Assembly (NCBI GenBank): GCA_037962975.1
Contig: CM075675.1
Coordinates: 108,464,718 to 108,528,717 of the forward strand
Source: Clitoria ternatea
Taxonomy: Eukaryota; Streptophyta; Magnoliopsida; Fabales; Fabaceae
Reading direction: 5' to 3'
Length of the DNA: 64,000 bases
Positions 21,901 to 31,166 of this stretch are shown here, one piece after another; position 1 is the first letter of the stretch, and every line of letters starts with the position of its first letter. The notes beneath the pieces were generated by a model. That model had not been told where the DNA came from. It did no database searches and saw nothing but the letters and a program-made list of their open reading frames with translations. A program made the position numbers and the translations under genes.

Positions 21901-22424
21901 AGCCCATGTCAACTCCATATATAGAAGCGGCTGAAGAAAGTCTTGAGACTTCCTTCCAATCATTGGAAATTGCTCACACCACCTATGTGAGCGAAGGGTT
22001 ACAACTAGCTCGTCCTTCTAAAGCTTCTATGATGGTAGCTAAAGTGATGATGAAGTCTGGATTCCAGCCAGGGAAAGGGCTTGGGAAGATGCTTGATGGA
22101 GGAGTAGACCCATTATTGGTTAAGGAGAATAAAAACGGCTTTGGGCTGGGGTATCATCCATCTCCAATGGAAAGAGCAAAGGTTTTCGCAGATAAGAGAG
22201 AAAAGCGACTTGCACGGTTAGAAAACCGAGAACCCCTAACTGCGAAGATCCCTATCTGTGACCTTTACCGAAGCTTCAGGAGTGCAGGCTTGACATCTCC
22301 AGACCAAGTGGCAGTCATCGATGATGAGTCCAAGAGAGAAGAAGACTTGATTTACCCTTGTCCTTCAGATACTGAACTGTGTAATTGGGAAGCCGTTGAG
22401 CTTCCAGAGATCATTTCAAAGTAA
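18948..22424 (+). CDS. Ogre gag-protease polyprotein with C-terminal G-patch-like segment
   Basis: Open frame from ATG 18834; I prefer the ATG at 18948 (MAEPESAVEELRNEV), because the earlier residues look non-coding. Order by residue from 18948: a coiled coil (~5-35), a long Pro/Gln/Asn-rich linker (~45-210) and the gag capsid domain (~255-375, including WKDLADAFLKQYKYN). A zinc-knuckle-like C-x2-H-x5-H-x4-C (CDYHAGAPGHSTENC) sits near 571. The aspartic protease has VLVDNGSS near 870 and CLLGRPWIHSAG near 940. A G-patch-like stretch (SGFQPGKGLGKMLDGG) lies near 1035-1050. The frame ends TAA at 22422, just inside a predicted intron whose removal joins it to pol. Confidence 0.88.
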   Translation: MAEPESAVEELRNEVGQIKEQMAEILKLLERRGTERGSSAGNGEQTSTPQVQAQEGNPIPLNDPAPVTETPFISHQPYGMPLPPFVSQDGNVQQAYAWPPYGLPQGYYTMHPNPNQENPPAAQQIPNPPISNPPNFNQSTAVPQNTQAPPNVTPPNTIPPQNHQTPNDATQPNPQAVPYYFPYGCPIPQAGASQNLSHKAQVPPPNPDQPAAPLSKGQMEILEERLRAVEGGSGLGVTNVSELCLVPDVVIPPKFKLPEFDKYKGTTCPRNHLTMYCRKMAGYAYDEKLLIHFFQDSLAGAALSWYTHLERTRIRCWKDLADAFLKQYKYNMDMAPDRLQLQNMTKRNTESFKEYAQRWREMAAQVEPPLIEKEIVAMFIDTLQPPFYERMLGSVSSSFSDMVVIGERIESGLRTGKVVQSSPSIGRPMTGAGRRKGEEANAVMGNQGQHNQKMFQPSPFPFPPHYPPYGPYPYVAAASGNSFPHPQSYRPPPVYNFKNTPPPPPQQWMQNPNPNLPQKKPNNDRPSVQFDPIPMTYTELLPQLLKSSLVVRCPLKPVGPPYPKGYDPNVKCDYHAGAPGHSTENCIALKFKVRDLINAKWLDFEEGSPNVIRNPLPNHGNTGVNAITHDLGSDHCPPCNDVNMIHGQHGTDSVSSVTPVPLVVYYTKKPLTEPVMNHPSLTIRTPSPFPYKDTHAVPWKYEVDVIPQLLKGSSSSVTNISETSGMTRSGRVYAPENLRKEDVPVSEKESRGKEQDPPQRITEEDACEFLKFIKQSEYQVLDQLNRTPAKISLLSLLLDSEPHRGRLLKVLNKAHVAKDISPERFEGIVGHIASNDYLTFTDEEIPAEGRGHNKALHISIKCRDHIVAKVLVDNGSSLNIMPKSTLNQLPFDGSHMKPSSMVVRAFDGTRREVIGDIEIPIQVGPYTFNVLFQVMDINPAYSCLLGRPWIHSAGVVPSTLHQKLKFVVNNKLIIVSGEGDFLISKPMSTPYIEAAEESLETSFQSLEIAHTTYVSEGLQLARPSKASMMVAKVMMKSGFQPGKGLGKMLDGGVDPLLVKENKNGFGLGYHPSPMERAKVFADKREKRLARLENREPLTAKIPICDLYRSFRSAGLTSPDQVAVIDDESKREEDLIYPCPSDTELCNWEAVELPEIISK

Positions 22425-22590
22425 TTGTTCACTTTGTAGGTTTTTGTTTAAATCCTTTGGCTATGCCTAAAGCCTTAGGATGAGTTTTAATAAGGGCAAA
22501 ACATGTTTCCTTTATCATTTCAAATAAATAAAAGTTAAGTTCAATTATCATTTTCCTTATTTTGCCTTTTTTATATTAAATAAATTGCAG
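22421..22590 (+). other. Predicted Ogre intron between protease and reverse transcriptase
   Basis: The donor is GTAATT at 22421 and the acceptor TAAATTGCAG ends at 22590, with a T-rich tract before it; length is 170 bp. Splicing removes the TAA at 22422 and joins the two halves of a Lys codon. The downstream frame is then open from 22592 into the reverse transcriptase. An intron here is known from Ogre elements and would let spliced and unspliced RNA set the gag to pol ratio. Confidence 0.82.
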
Positions 22591-25500
22591 ATCTGAAATT
22601 GAATTCCAAAATAATAAGATTGCTTTCTCCCATCATGATTTTAATTCAACAAGCGAAGAGGATGAAGAGTCCGATGAACCTTCCCCTGAATTACTAAGGC
22701 TGCTAGATCAGGAAGATAAAGAAATTTCTCCCTATCTAGAAATTGTTGAAGTTATAAATTTGGGGAGTGAAGAAAACAAACAAGAAGTCAAAATCGGCAC
22801 CTCTTTGAGTAGAGAACATAAGACAGAATTAATAGAATTGTTGGTCGAATTCAGCGATGTGTTTGCTTGGTCGTATCAGGATATGCCGGGATTAGATAAC
22901 TGCATCGTTGAACACAAGTTGCCATTGAAACCCGGTTGCGTCCCCATAAAGCAAAAGTTGAGAAGGATGAAGCCAGAAATGCTCTTAAAGATTAAAGAAG
23001 AGATAACCAAACAGTTGGATGCCGGGTTCTTGGCTGTCTCCAAATACCCTGAATGGGTGGCCAACATTGTTCCGGTCCCAAAAAAAGATGGGAAGGTGCG
23101 AATGTGTGTTGATTACCGGGATTTGAATAGAGCTAGCCCAAAAGATGACTTTCCATTGCCACATATTGATGTTCTTGTTGATAACACGGCCCAACATTCT
23201 ATTTTTTCATTCATGGATGGATTTTCTGGGTACAATCAAATCAAGATGGCACCCGAAGACATGGAAAAAACCACTTTCATTACTTTGTGGGGAACCTTCT
23301 GCTACAAGGTGATGTCTTTTGGATTGAAAAATGCCGGTGCCACTTACCAAAGAGCAATGGTAACTCTATTTCATGACATGATGCATAAAGAGATAGAGGT
23401 TTATGTGGATGATATTATTGCCAAATCCAAATCCGCTGAAGATCACTTGATTGACTTACGAAAGCTCTTTGAACGCCTGAGAAAATTCAAACTCAGATTA
23501 AATCCGGCTAAATGCACTTTTGGGGCTAGTTCTGGAAGGTTGCTTGGTTTCATTGTCAGTGAGAAAGGCATTGAAGTGGATCCTGATAAAGTAAAGGCAA
23601 TCATGGAAATGCCTGCTCCTAGCACTGAAAAAGAAGTACGAGGATTCCTTGGAAGGTTGAATTACATAGCTCGTTTTATTTCTCAACTAACAGCTGTATG
23701 TAATCCAATCTTTAAGTTGCTTCGTAAAAATCAACCATCACAATGGAATGATGATTGTCAGGAGGCCTTTGACCAAATAAAGCGATACTTGCAATCCCCA
23801 CCGATCTTGGTTCCTCCAACCCCAGGAAGACCACTCCTGTTGTATTTGACGGTGATAAATGAGTCTATGGGCTCTGTACTGGGGCAGCATGATGAGTCTG
23901 GGAGAAAAGAGCATGCTATTTACTATTTGAGCAAGAAGTTCACTGAGTGCGAAGCACGATATTCCACTGTAGAACGAACTTGTTGTGCATTAGCATGGGC
24001 TGCTCGTCGCCTAAGACAATACATGTTATCTTATACTACTTGGTTGATATCTAAGATGGACCCAATTAAGTACATCTTTGAAAAACCGGCTCTGACGGGA
24101 AGAATAGCTCGTTGGCAGGTTCTTTTGACTGAGTATGATATCATTCATGTCACCCAAAAAGCTGTAAGAGGGAGTGCTTTAGCTGATCACTTGGCCCACC
24201 ATCCCCTAAAAGAGTACCAACCAATGTCATTTGAATTTCCTGATGAAAATATTATGATGTTGTCAGAAGAGAAAGATTATCCTAATAGAACTTGGATTTT
24301 GATGTTCGATGGGGCGTCGAATACACTGGGGCATGGGATTGGGGCCATCCTAATCTCACCAGATAACAAGCTTTTCCCATTCACTGCTAGACTTTGTTTT
24401 GATTGTACCAATAATATTGCAGAATATGAAGCTTGTGTTTTGGGGATTCAGGCGGCACTTGAAGCAAAGGTGAAATCTCTACAAATATACGGAGATTCTG
24501 CCTTGGTGATTCATCAACTGAAAGAAGAATGGGATACTAGAGATGGAAAATTGATTCCTTATCAAGCTCACATCATGGAACTAATCAAAGGGTTTGATGA
24601 AGTCTCTTTCCATCATATTCCTCGGGATGATAACCAATTAGCCGATGCTTTGGCCACGTTGGCCTCCATGTTCAACGTAAGTAGGGATTGTGACATGCCC
24701 TTCATCGAGATTGAAAGGCGTCTCGAACCTGCATATTGTCATGAGATAGAAGAAGAGCTCGATGGGAAACCATGGTTTCATGACATCAAAAATTATATTC
24801 AAAATCAAGAATATCCTCCTGGTATCTCAGAAAATGATAAAAGAACCCTCAGGCGCCTAGCCATGAATTTCTTTATGACTGGGAATACACTCTATAAGAG
24901 AAATTATGATTCTGTTCTCCTTCGTTGCGTAGACGTGACGGAAGCTAACAAAATCATGAAGGATGTTCATGAAGGGCCTTTCGGAACACATGCAAATGGG
25001 CACTCGATGGCAAGAAAAATTCTCAGATCTGGATATTATTGGATGACAATGGAAAATGATTGTCATAACTATGCCAAGAAATGTCACAAGTGTCAAACCT
25101 ATGCAGATAACATTCATGCACCACCATCTTCTTTGCACGTTCTAACTGTGCCTTGGCCTTTTGCTATGTGGGGCATAGATGTTATTGGTCCCATTGAACC
25201 AAAAGCATCGAATGGGCATCGCTTTATTTTGGTGGCCATTGATTACTTCACTAAGTGGGTTGAAGCAGCTTCCTACACCAACGTGACTAAAAATGTTGTG
25301 GTCAAATTCATCAAGAGAGAATTGATTTGTAGATATGGTTTACCAAATCAGATCATCACTGATAATGGTACAAACCTAAATAATAAAATGATGCATGAAC
25401 TTTGTGAGGAATTCAAAATCAAACACCTCAATTCATCTCCATACAGACCTAAGATGAATGGAGCAGTGGAAGCTGCTAACAAAAATATAAAGAAAATCAT

Positions 25501-26020
25501 ACAAAAGATGGTTGAAACCTACAAAGACTGGAGTGAGTTGCTTCCTTTTGCTTTACATGGGTATCGTACCTCTGTACGAACTTCGACAGGGGCAACACCC
25601 TTCTCATTGGTGTATGGTATGGAAGCTGTTTTACCAATAGAAGTAGAAATTCCGTCTTTAAAAGTAATCATGGATGCCAAATTAGAAGAAGCTGAATGGG
25701 TTCGATCCCGGTATGATCAATTAAATTTAATTGATGGGAAAAGGTTAACCGCTCTCTGTCATGGGCAGCTATACCAAAAGCGTATGAAGAAGGCATACGA
25801 AAAAAAAGTGTGACCTCGTCAATTTCATGAAGGTGATTTGGTACTGAAGAAAATCTTGCCGAATCAAAATGATCACCGAGGCAAATGGAAGCCAAATTAT
25901 GAAGGACCATTCGTCGTAAAGAGAGCCTTTTCTGGAGGAGCTTTGATTTTGACGAACATGGATGGTGAGGAGTTATCTTTCCCGGTCAATTCAGATGCAG
26001 TCAAGAAGTATTATGCTTGA
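22591..26020 (+). pseudogene. Ogre pol: reverse transcriptase, RNase H, archaeal-type RNase H, integrase; one late premature stop
   Basis: Frame continues from the intron acceptor. Residue numbers count from 22592. Reverse transcriptase has the catalytic YVDD near 270. RNase H follows. A second, archaeal-type RNase H (MFDGAS near 570, IAEYEACVLG, YGDSALV) is typical of the Tat branch. Integrase has an H-H-C-C zinc site (GTHANGHS near 798, CHKC near 831) and acidic residues at IDVIGP (~861), TDNGTN (~923) and NGAVEAAN (~955). A TGA at 25811-25813 interrupts the integrase C-terminal part; the same frame continues to the natural stop at 26018, including the GPF-type segment. The stop sits where an Arg codon is likely in relatives, so a C to T change at a CpG is probable. 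All catalytic residues are upstream of it. Confidence 0.85.
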
Positions 26021-26605
26021 GCATACTCTAAAGGGATAGGGTAGTCTTTATGTCCTCTAAACGTCTGGATTAAAAATTATGATGTAAACTTGTAATTTTC
26101 CCAAGTAAATATATGGAATTCTCAATTTCAGTTCCAATCCTTGTCTTGTCAGGTTTCATTTGCATGCATTTTATGGAAAATATTAAAAAAAATCATGAAA
26201 GGCATATTTTTAATCTCAAACAAGCTTGATACTTCCCAATTACACAGACCTTGGTAATCAGGATATTCCGCTCTGCCATGAGTAATAACAAGTCCCATGA
26301 GGATTGTGGTAGTCACCTGGAGGAAGCAAGATCTTTGACCTTTGGTTTTCCACTTGACTATTTCTTCCATGCAGGTTTGAGGGTACAACAAGGACAAACG
26401 CTCCCCATGAAGAGTCGAGATCAACAGTTTCAGCCTATCACCTAACTCCAGTCGGGATGGTTTACTAAGATGTGAAAATGCAATCCTTGTATTCACTCAG
26501 AACCCACACTAAACTAGAAAAGTCAATCTCAGACACATTCTTCTTGATCATAAATCTCATATAATTCTCTACCATAAGTCATTATGGTAGAGGTATCTCC
26601 CTTAA

Positions 26606-27090
26606 GTCTTACTTCATGTCCAAGCCTAAGGTATCCATTCCTAGGCTACTCAGATCAAATCAGGGGCATTTCCCCAGTCATTCAGTTTCATGTCAAAGCC
26701 TCAGGTATCCATCCCTAGGCTATCTCAACCAAAATCAAATCAGGGGCATCTTCCCCAATCATTTAGTTTCATGTCAAAGCCTCAGGTATCCATCTCTAGG
26801 CTATCTCAATCAAAATCAAATCAGGGGCATCCCCCCAGTCATTTAGTTTCATGTCAAAGCTTCAGGTATCCTTCCCTAGGCTATCTCAATCAAAATCAAA
26901 TCAGGGGCATCCCCCCAGTCATTTAGTTTCATGTCAAAGCTTCAGGTATCCTTCCCTAGGCTATCTCAATCAAAATCAAATCAGGGGCATCTTCCCAGTC
27001 ATTTAGTTTCATGTCAAAGCTTCAGGTATCCTTCCCTAGGCTATCTCAATCAAAATCATTCAGGGGCATCCCCCTGTCATCTATTTTGTG
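26606..27090 (+). repeat. 80-bp tandem repeat in Ogre 3' region
   Basis: Five to six copies with period 80-81 bp. The word TTTCATGTCAAAGC recurs at about 26686, 26767, 26847, 26927 and 27007. Each unit ends in a C-rich AGGGGCATC block, which resembles the AGGGGCATC of the polypurine tract at 27365. Outer copies are partial and more diverged. Direct-repeat spacing and absence of unique spacers rule out CRISPR. Confidence 0.92.
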
Positions 27091-27364
27091 TCGAAGCCTC
27101 AAATACCCATTCTTAGGCTCCTCGAAATGTCAAGACAACTTCATATTTTTCCAAAGCTTCAGGTATTAACCCCTAGGTTATGCCATTTATCTTCCTGTCA
27201 TGTTCCAAGTGCCTCTCCTTAAACTGTCTAGCATAGAGACAACACCATTCGGCTATTTACTTCTTGTCAAAAGTTGTCGAGTATTCTTAGTGGTGTTCAC
27301 GTCTTTACTTTCTTTTCACATCAATAATATGAATATGTCTCATATTCTTTCATGAAAAGAAGTA

Positions 27365-27376
27365 AAGAGGGGCATC
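27365..27376 (+). promoter_or_regulatory. Ogre polypurine tract
   Basis: AAGAGGGGCATC directly precedes the TGTGAACACC start of the 3' LTR, the expected primer site for plus-strand DNA synthesis. Confidence 0.8.
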
Positions 27377-29432
27377 TGTGAACACCTATTTTTGTCCGGT
27401 GATATATATTAAAAAAAAAAAAAAGAAAAGAAGAAAAAAGAAGAAAAAAAAAAGAGTTTTTTGTCCTAGAGTCCGGAGTCAATGTCGACTGCATTAACCG
27501 GGGTCCTAGCACGGTTTCATGACCGGTGTTACCTCATTAGTTCTAAGCTCGTACAGCCTCAGTGGAGTACGGTATTTTACACCTCAGTTCGAAGGGAATC
27601 CGAGGTTCTTCAAGGTTAAAACTGATGTGTTAATCCGTACTTGAACTTCAAGACACACCGGAGGTACACCTGATGTGTTAATCCGTACTTGAACTTCAAG
27701 ACACACCGGAGGTACACCTGCAGGAGATTCCCCAATGCTTAATATTTAACCGAGGTGAAGAGAAATGTCTATAGTTGACCAATGATTTCAGACCCCGGTT
27801 ATGACTTACCAGTTCTCGTTGGTGACACGGTACAGTGCTTAGAACCCCGCCCAGTCCAGATTGCCACCCCGGATCATATTAAAAAAAATAATATTAAAAT
27901 TGCATAGTGACCGTTGGAATAGTAACCCTTCCCCATCTCTATAAATACCCAATCCCTCTTCATTTCCTATCACACCTCTCATTTCATCAATTCTCTTCAT
28001 TTCTCTCAAGCAATGGCTGATAGATGCCGAAGCCAAGAGGAAAGAATAAGGGAGGGAAGACGATGTTTTGTGACTACCTTTTTACTCCTTATAGTGTGGG
28101 TAGTAATTTATATTTATTGGATATTTTATATATTTCCATATATGTAATAAATAATTTATGTTTCCATTTGTACCTTTAAATAAAAGGCCAAAAAAAAAAT
28201 GGGCAAAAAAAAAAAAAAAATCAAAAAAAAAAATCAAAAAAAAAAATAAAAAAATCAGAAAAAAAAAATAAAAAAAAACGAAAATAAAAAAAATAATAAA
28301 AAGGGCCAAAAAAAAAGAGAAAAAAAGGGCCCAAACAAAAAAAAAAAAAAGAAAATAAAAAAAAAAAGAAAAAGCCCAAAAAAAAAAAAGAGAGATATGG
28401 GCCCAAAAAAAAAAAGGTCCAAAAAAAAAAAAAAAAGTTAAAAAAAAAACGAAAATTAAAAAAAAAAAAAAGAAAAAAGAAAAAATCAGAAAAGAAGTGA
28501 CGGTGGTTTTAGTGGTGGGCCCCGGTTTGGTTGGATAATTGGAGAAAATTGGGGAAATTGATATGGAATTTGGACAAATTGGAAAAGTAGGAAAGTGATG
28601 TCTTTTAGGAGGATCCAATGCCAATTTTCTTCTATAAATAGAAGGTGATATTGAGGCATTTTGGAGAAAGAAAAGAAAAAAGAGGGGAAAGAGTGATAAA
28701 TTTTTGTGAGAATTTTTAGAAGTTTGGGTTTTCATAAATTTCTTTGTGTAATTCTAGTTAGGAAAATGAGTGCACCACTCTTGTTTGTTTTAGTATGTGA
28801 GTTTTTGTGAGCTAAAATACTGTCCAAGTGTTGTAACCGGTATCCAAACACCTTCAAATCAAGTCCAAACAAAGCCAAAAGCAAAGGAAATCTACACAAA
28901 ATTGATTTCCTGACTTCCGTTCTAGTTTCTCTGTAATTGATCTTGTACCAAGGTATTTTTTATTAATACAAAGTTGTTTATTTATATTTATTTATTTGTC
29001 TTATTTAATTGTTATTTATTTTTCTGCACTTTCATTTTTCTTTATTTATATTCAAGCACTTTATTTTCCTGCACTTTATTTTTCTGCAGTTATTTATCTG
29101 TTTATTTATTTTTATGCATCTCCATCTTTATTTATTTATTTGTACCTTTATTTTTATTTTTATTTTTTATTTTTTTTTTACACTTTTATCCCTCTTTATT
29201 TACTTTTCTGCACTTTTATTATTGTTAATTTATTTTTCTGCACTTTATTTATCCGCACTTTATATTTCTGCAATCATTAGTTTATTTTTTTTATTTTTTA
29301 CATTTTTATCTTTATTTATTTATTTTTATGCCCTTTTATTTTATTTATTTACTTTCCCGTCCCTTTATTTTTGTTATTTACTTTTCTGCCCATTTATTTT
29401 CATGTATTTACTTTACCACCTTTTTTATTTAC
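27377..29432 (+). repeat. Ogre 3' LTR, left part (interrupted by Tat-M)
   Basis: Matches the 5' LTR from its first base through the position equivalent to about 14310, including the 48-bp duplication, both TATA boxes and the start of the T-rich array. Differences seen are mainly A-run lengths and a few substitutions. At 29433 it switches abruptly to the end of the Tat-M LTR. Confidence 0.92.
28013..28147 (+). CDS. Second copy of the 44-residue LTR frame
   Basis: Identical in sequence to the frame at 12886-13020, in the 3' LTR copy. The TATA box lies at the same distance upstream. See that entry for the protein description and doubts. Confidence 0.4.
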   Translation: MADRCRSQEERIREGRRCFVTTFLLLIVWVVIYIYWIFYIFPYM

Positions 29433-30174
29433 TGATCTGTCCTGGACCGGGGTCAAGAGATCCGATCTCAAGCCAGTCACGAATAGTATGTCAATACTCT
29501 CTAGTAGACCGGATGTATGTGTATCCGATATATGTATCCGTTGTCCTTGAATGAGGAGAGCGGATTGGGCGTTCTGGAGATCCTTCACACCGACCTAACG
29601 CGTTGAAGTGGGCGAATGGTGGTGTCACCTGCAAAGATTCTCCGACGCTCAAGTCAGTGATTATATTCCAAGTAAGGAATGTATTCAGAGAGTATTCAGT
29701 CGTAAAAGAGCTGAACATGAAGGTCAAGAAGATCTCTAACTTCAATCATGAAGTTAGTTCATATACCTGATTGGCTCGATTAACGAGGACTCGTTGGTGG
29801 GGAACCACCAACTCCCATTAGCATTATTATATTGCGCACTTACCTGCATGATTGGGTCAAGTGGCTATTTTATATTGAGCGTAGAGAATGTAGACTAGGA
29901 TTAGGGAACAAGTTGACCATTCCCGTGAGCAAAGTTTGGCTCGTAGTGTAGGGAATTATTGATCGATCCCTGTAGCAACAATCCTTGTCATTAGCACAGT
30001 GACGTGTGTATTGTCCGATGTCATGGTGTTATCCTGGATAACCGGTATAGGGAGAACGCCTGATACGGATTTACAGTCCGGATGTATACCGATGACACCG
30101 GTTTCACGTAGATGTCTTATCAAAGACGTTGAAATATGTATAGCAGATCGGATACCGGTATTGAGACCGGATCA
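29433..30174 (-). repeat. Tat-M 3' LTR
   Basis: On the minus strand it reads TGATCCGGTCTCAATACC to GGACAGATCA (742 bp). The shared Tat block appears in reverse (GAAGATTCTCCGACGCTCAAG type) near 29635-29655. Length and ends match the solo LTR at 9586. Confidence 0.88.
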
Positions 30175-30187
30175 TATGTCCCCTAGC
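30175..30187 (-). promoter_or_regulatory. Tat-M polypurine tract
   Basis: On the minus strand GCTAGGGGACATA directly precedes the LTR start TGATCC. Position and purine content fit a plus-strand primer site. Confidence 0.65.
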
Positions 30188-30472
30188 TTGTGTGAGGGAC
30201 CAAATGGTTGTTCACATAAGCTACTCAACCTGCGAGAGGTCTTAATACCGGTAAGCTTACGTGTGTAACAGTTCCTTAGCATCTGTTTGTCATTCGTAAA
30301 GAACCGCTCTGAATTTAATAGAAAAGACTTTTCGGTACTGTCACAACGGATTCAGACAAAGATTCGTTGTGTGAGAATTTCAAGAGTTTATTGGAATTGA
30401 AAGCTCTTGAAGTTCGTGTAACGGCTGTAAAGCGTAAATTGCGTTGCATGATTAGACATTAATGCTTTTAAT

Positions 30473-30718
30473 CACGTGGGCAAGCAATTATTGCGTCTGA
30501 AATGAAAATCTCATTAACCGTCGTTTTGGGCTTAATGGGCCTGAAGTTTTCAAAACTTTTTTGGGCCTAGTGGATAGCCTTTTACTGAGTCACTATCGTT
30601 TTGGCGCCCAAGAATTTGGAACGGTTGTGTCGTTTCGCTTGTGAACAGGTGCGTTTTATTGAGAACGACACAACTTCAAGAGGAGGTAACCGGTCCTCTT
30701 TGTTTCCTATAAAAGGAA
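30473..30718 (+). promoter_or_regulatory. Putative promoter of antisense gene 1 (G-box and TATA)
   Basis: A perfect G-box core CACGTG at 30473-30478 and TATA box CTATAAAAGG at 30709-30718, upstream of the ATG at 31167. The same G-box context recurs at 34896 before antisense gene 2. A GTAACT donor near 30846 and a CGTAG acceptor near 31138 would allow a 5' untranslated-region intron; that is inference. Confidence 0.5.
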
Positions 30719-31166
30719 TACTTAGTGGATTCTGGGTTCCACTTGCTTTTGCTTTCTCAACGAAACTCTGCAGAAATTTTGCAAGGAAGTTTATCGTCTA
30801 CATTGCGAGGGTCTCTTTGTTCCTCAAATTCATCACCGTTATCTGAGGTAACTATCTCTTCCTTGTCGCTTTGGTTTCGTTTTGAGTTGCTACTCGTAGT
30901 TATAGAAAGTAGGCTTCATCTAAGGGGAGGGAATCAGTTTCCCTCAACCCTAACAGTCGTGGGGAAGAATCCTTGTGATTCTTCCTAAGACTGAACCGCG
31001 TCGCTCAGAAAGGGGATCTTATTCACTGCGGGAAGTGACCTTTCCCTTCTCAGAGTCGCCCTCTGATTGTAATTGCTTTTAAAAATGCAGTGAGTAATGA
31101 TTGCAACTTTCTGACGACATTTTATTCCTTATCGTAGATTAAGGAGTTCGGTCTAGATATTTCCAA

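Larger units (their letters stand above)
26021..27376 (+). other. Ogre 3' untranslated region
   Basis: Non-coding region between pol and the 3' LTR. It includes the tandem repeats listed at 26606-27090 and then about 280 bp of unique sequence leading to the polypurine tract. Small frames here are repeat artefacts. Confidence 0.75.

Noticed and set aside
26606..27090. Regular direct repeats that could suggest a CRISPR array
   Set aside because: The full 80-bp unit is repeated with no unique spacers, in a plant retrotransposon 3' region.
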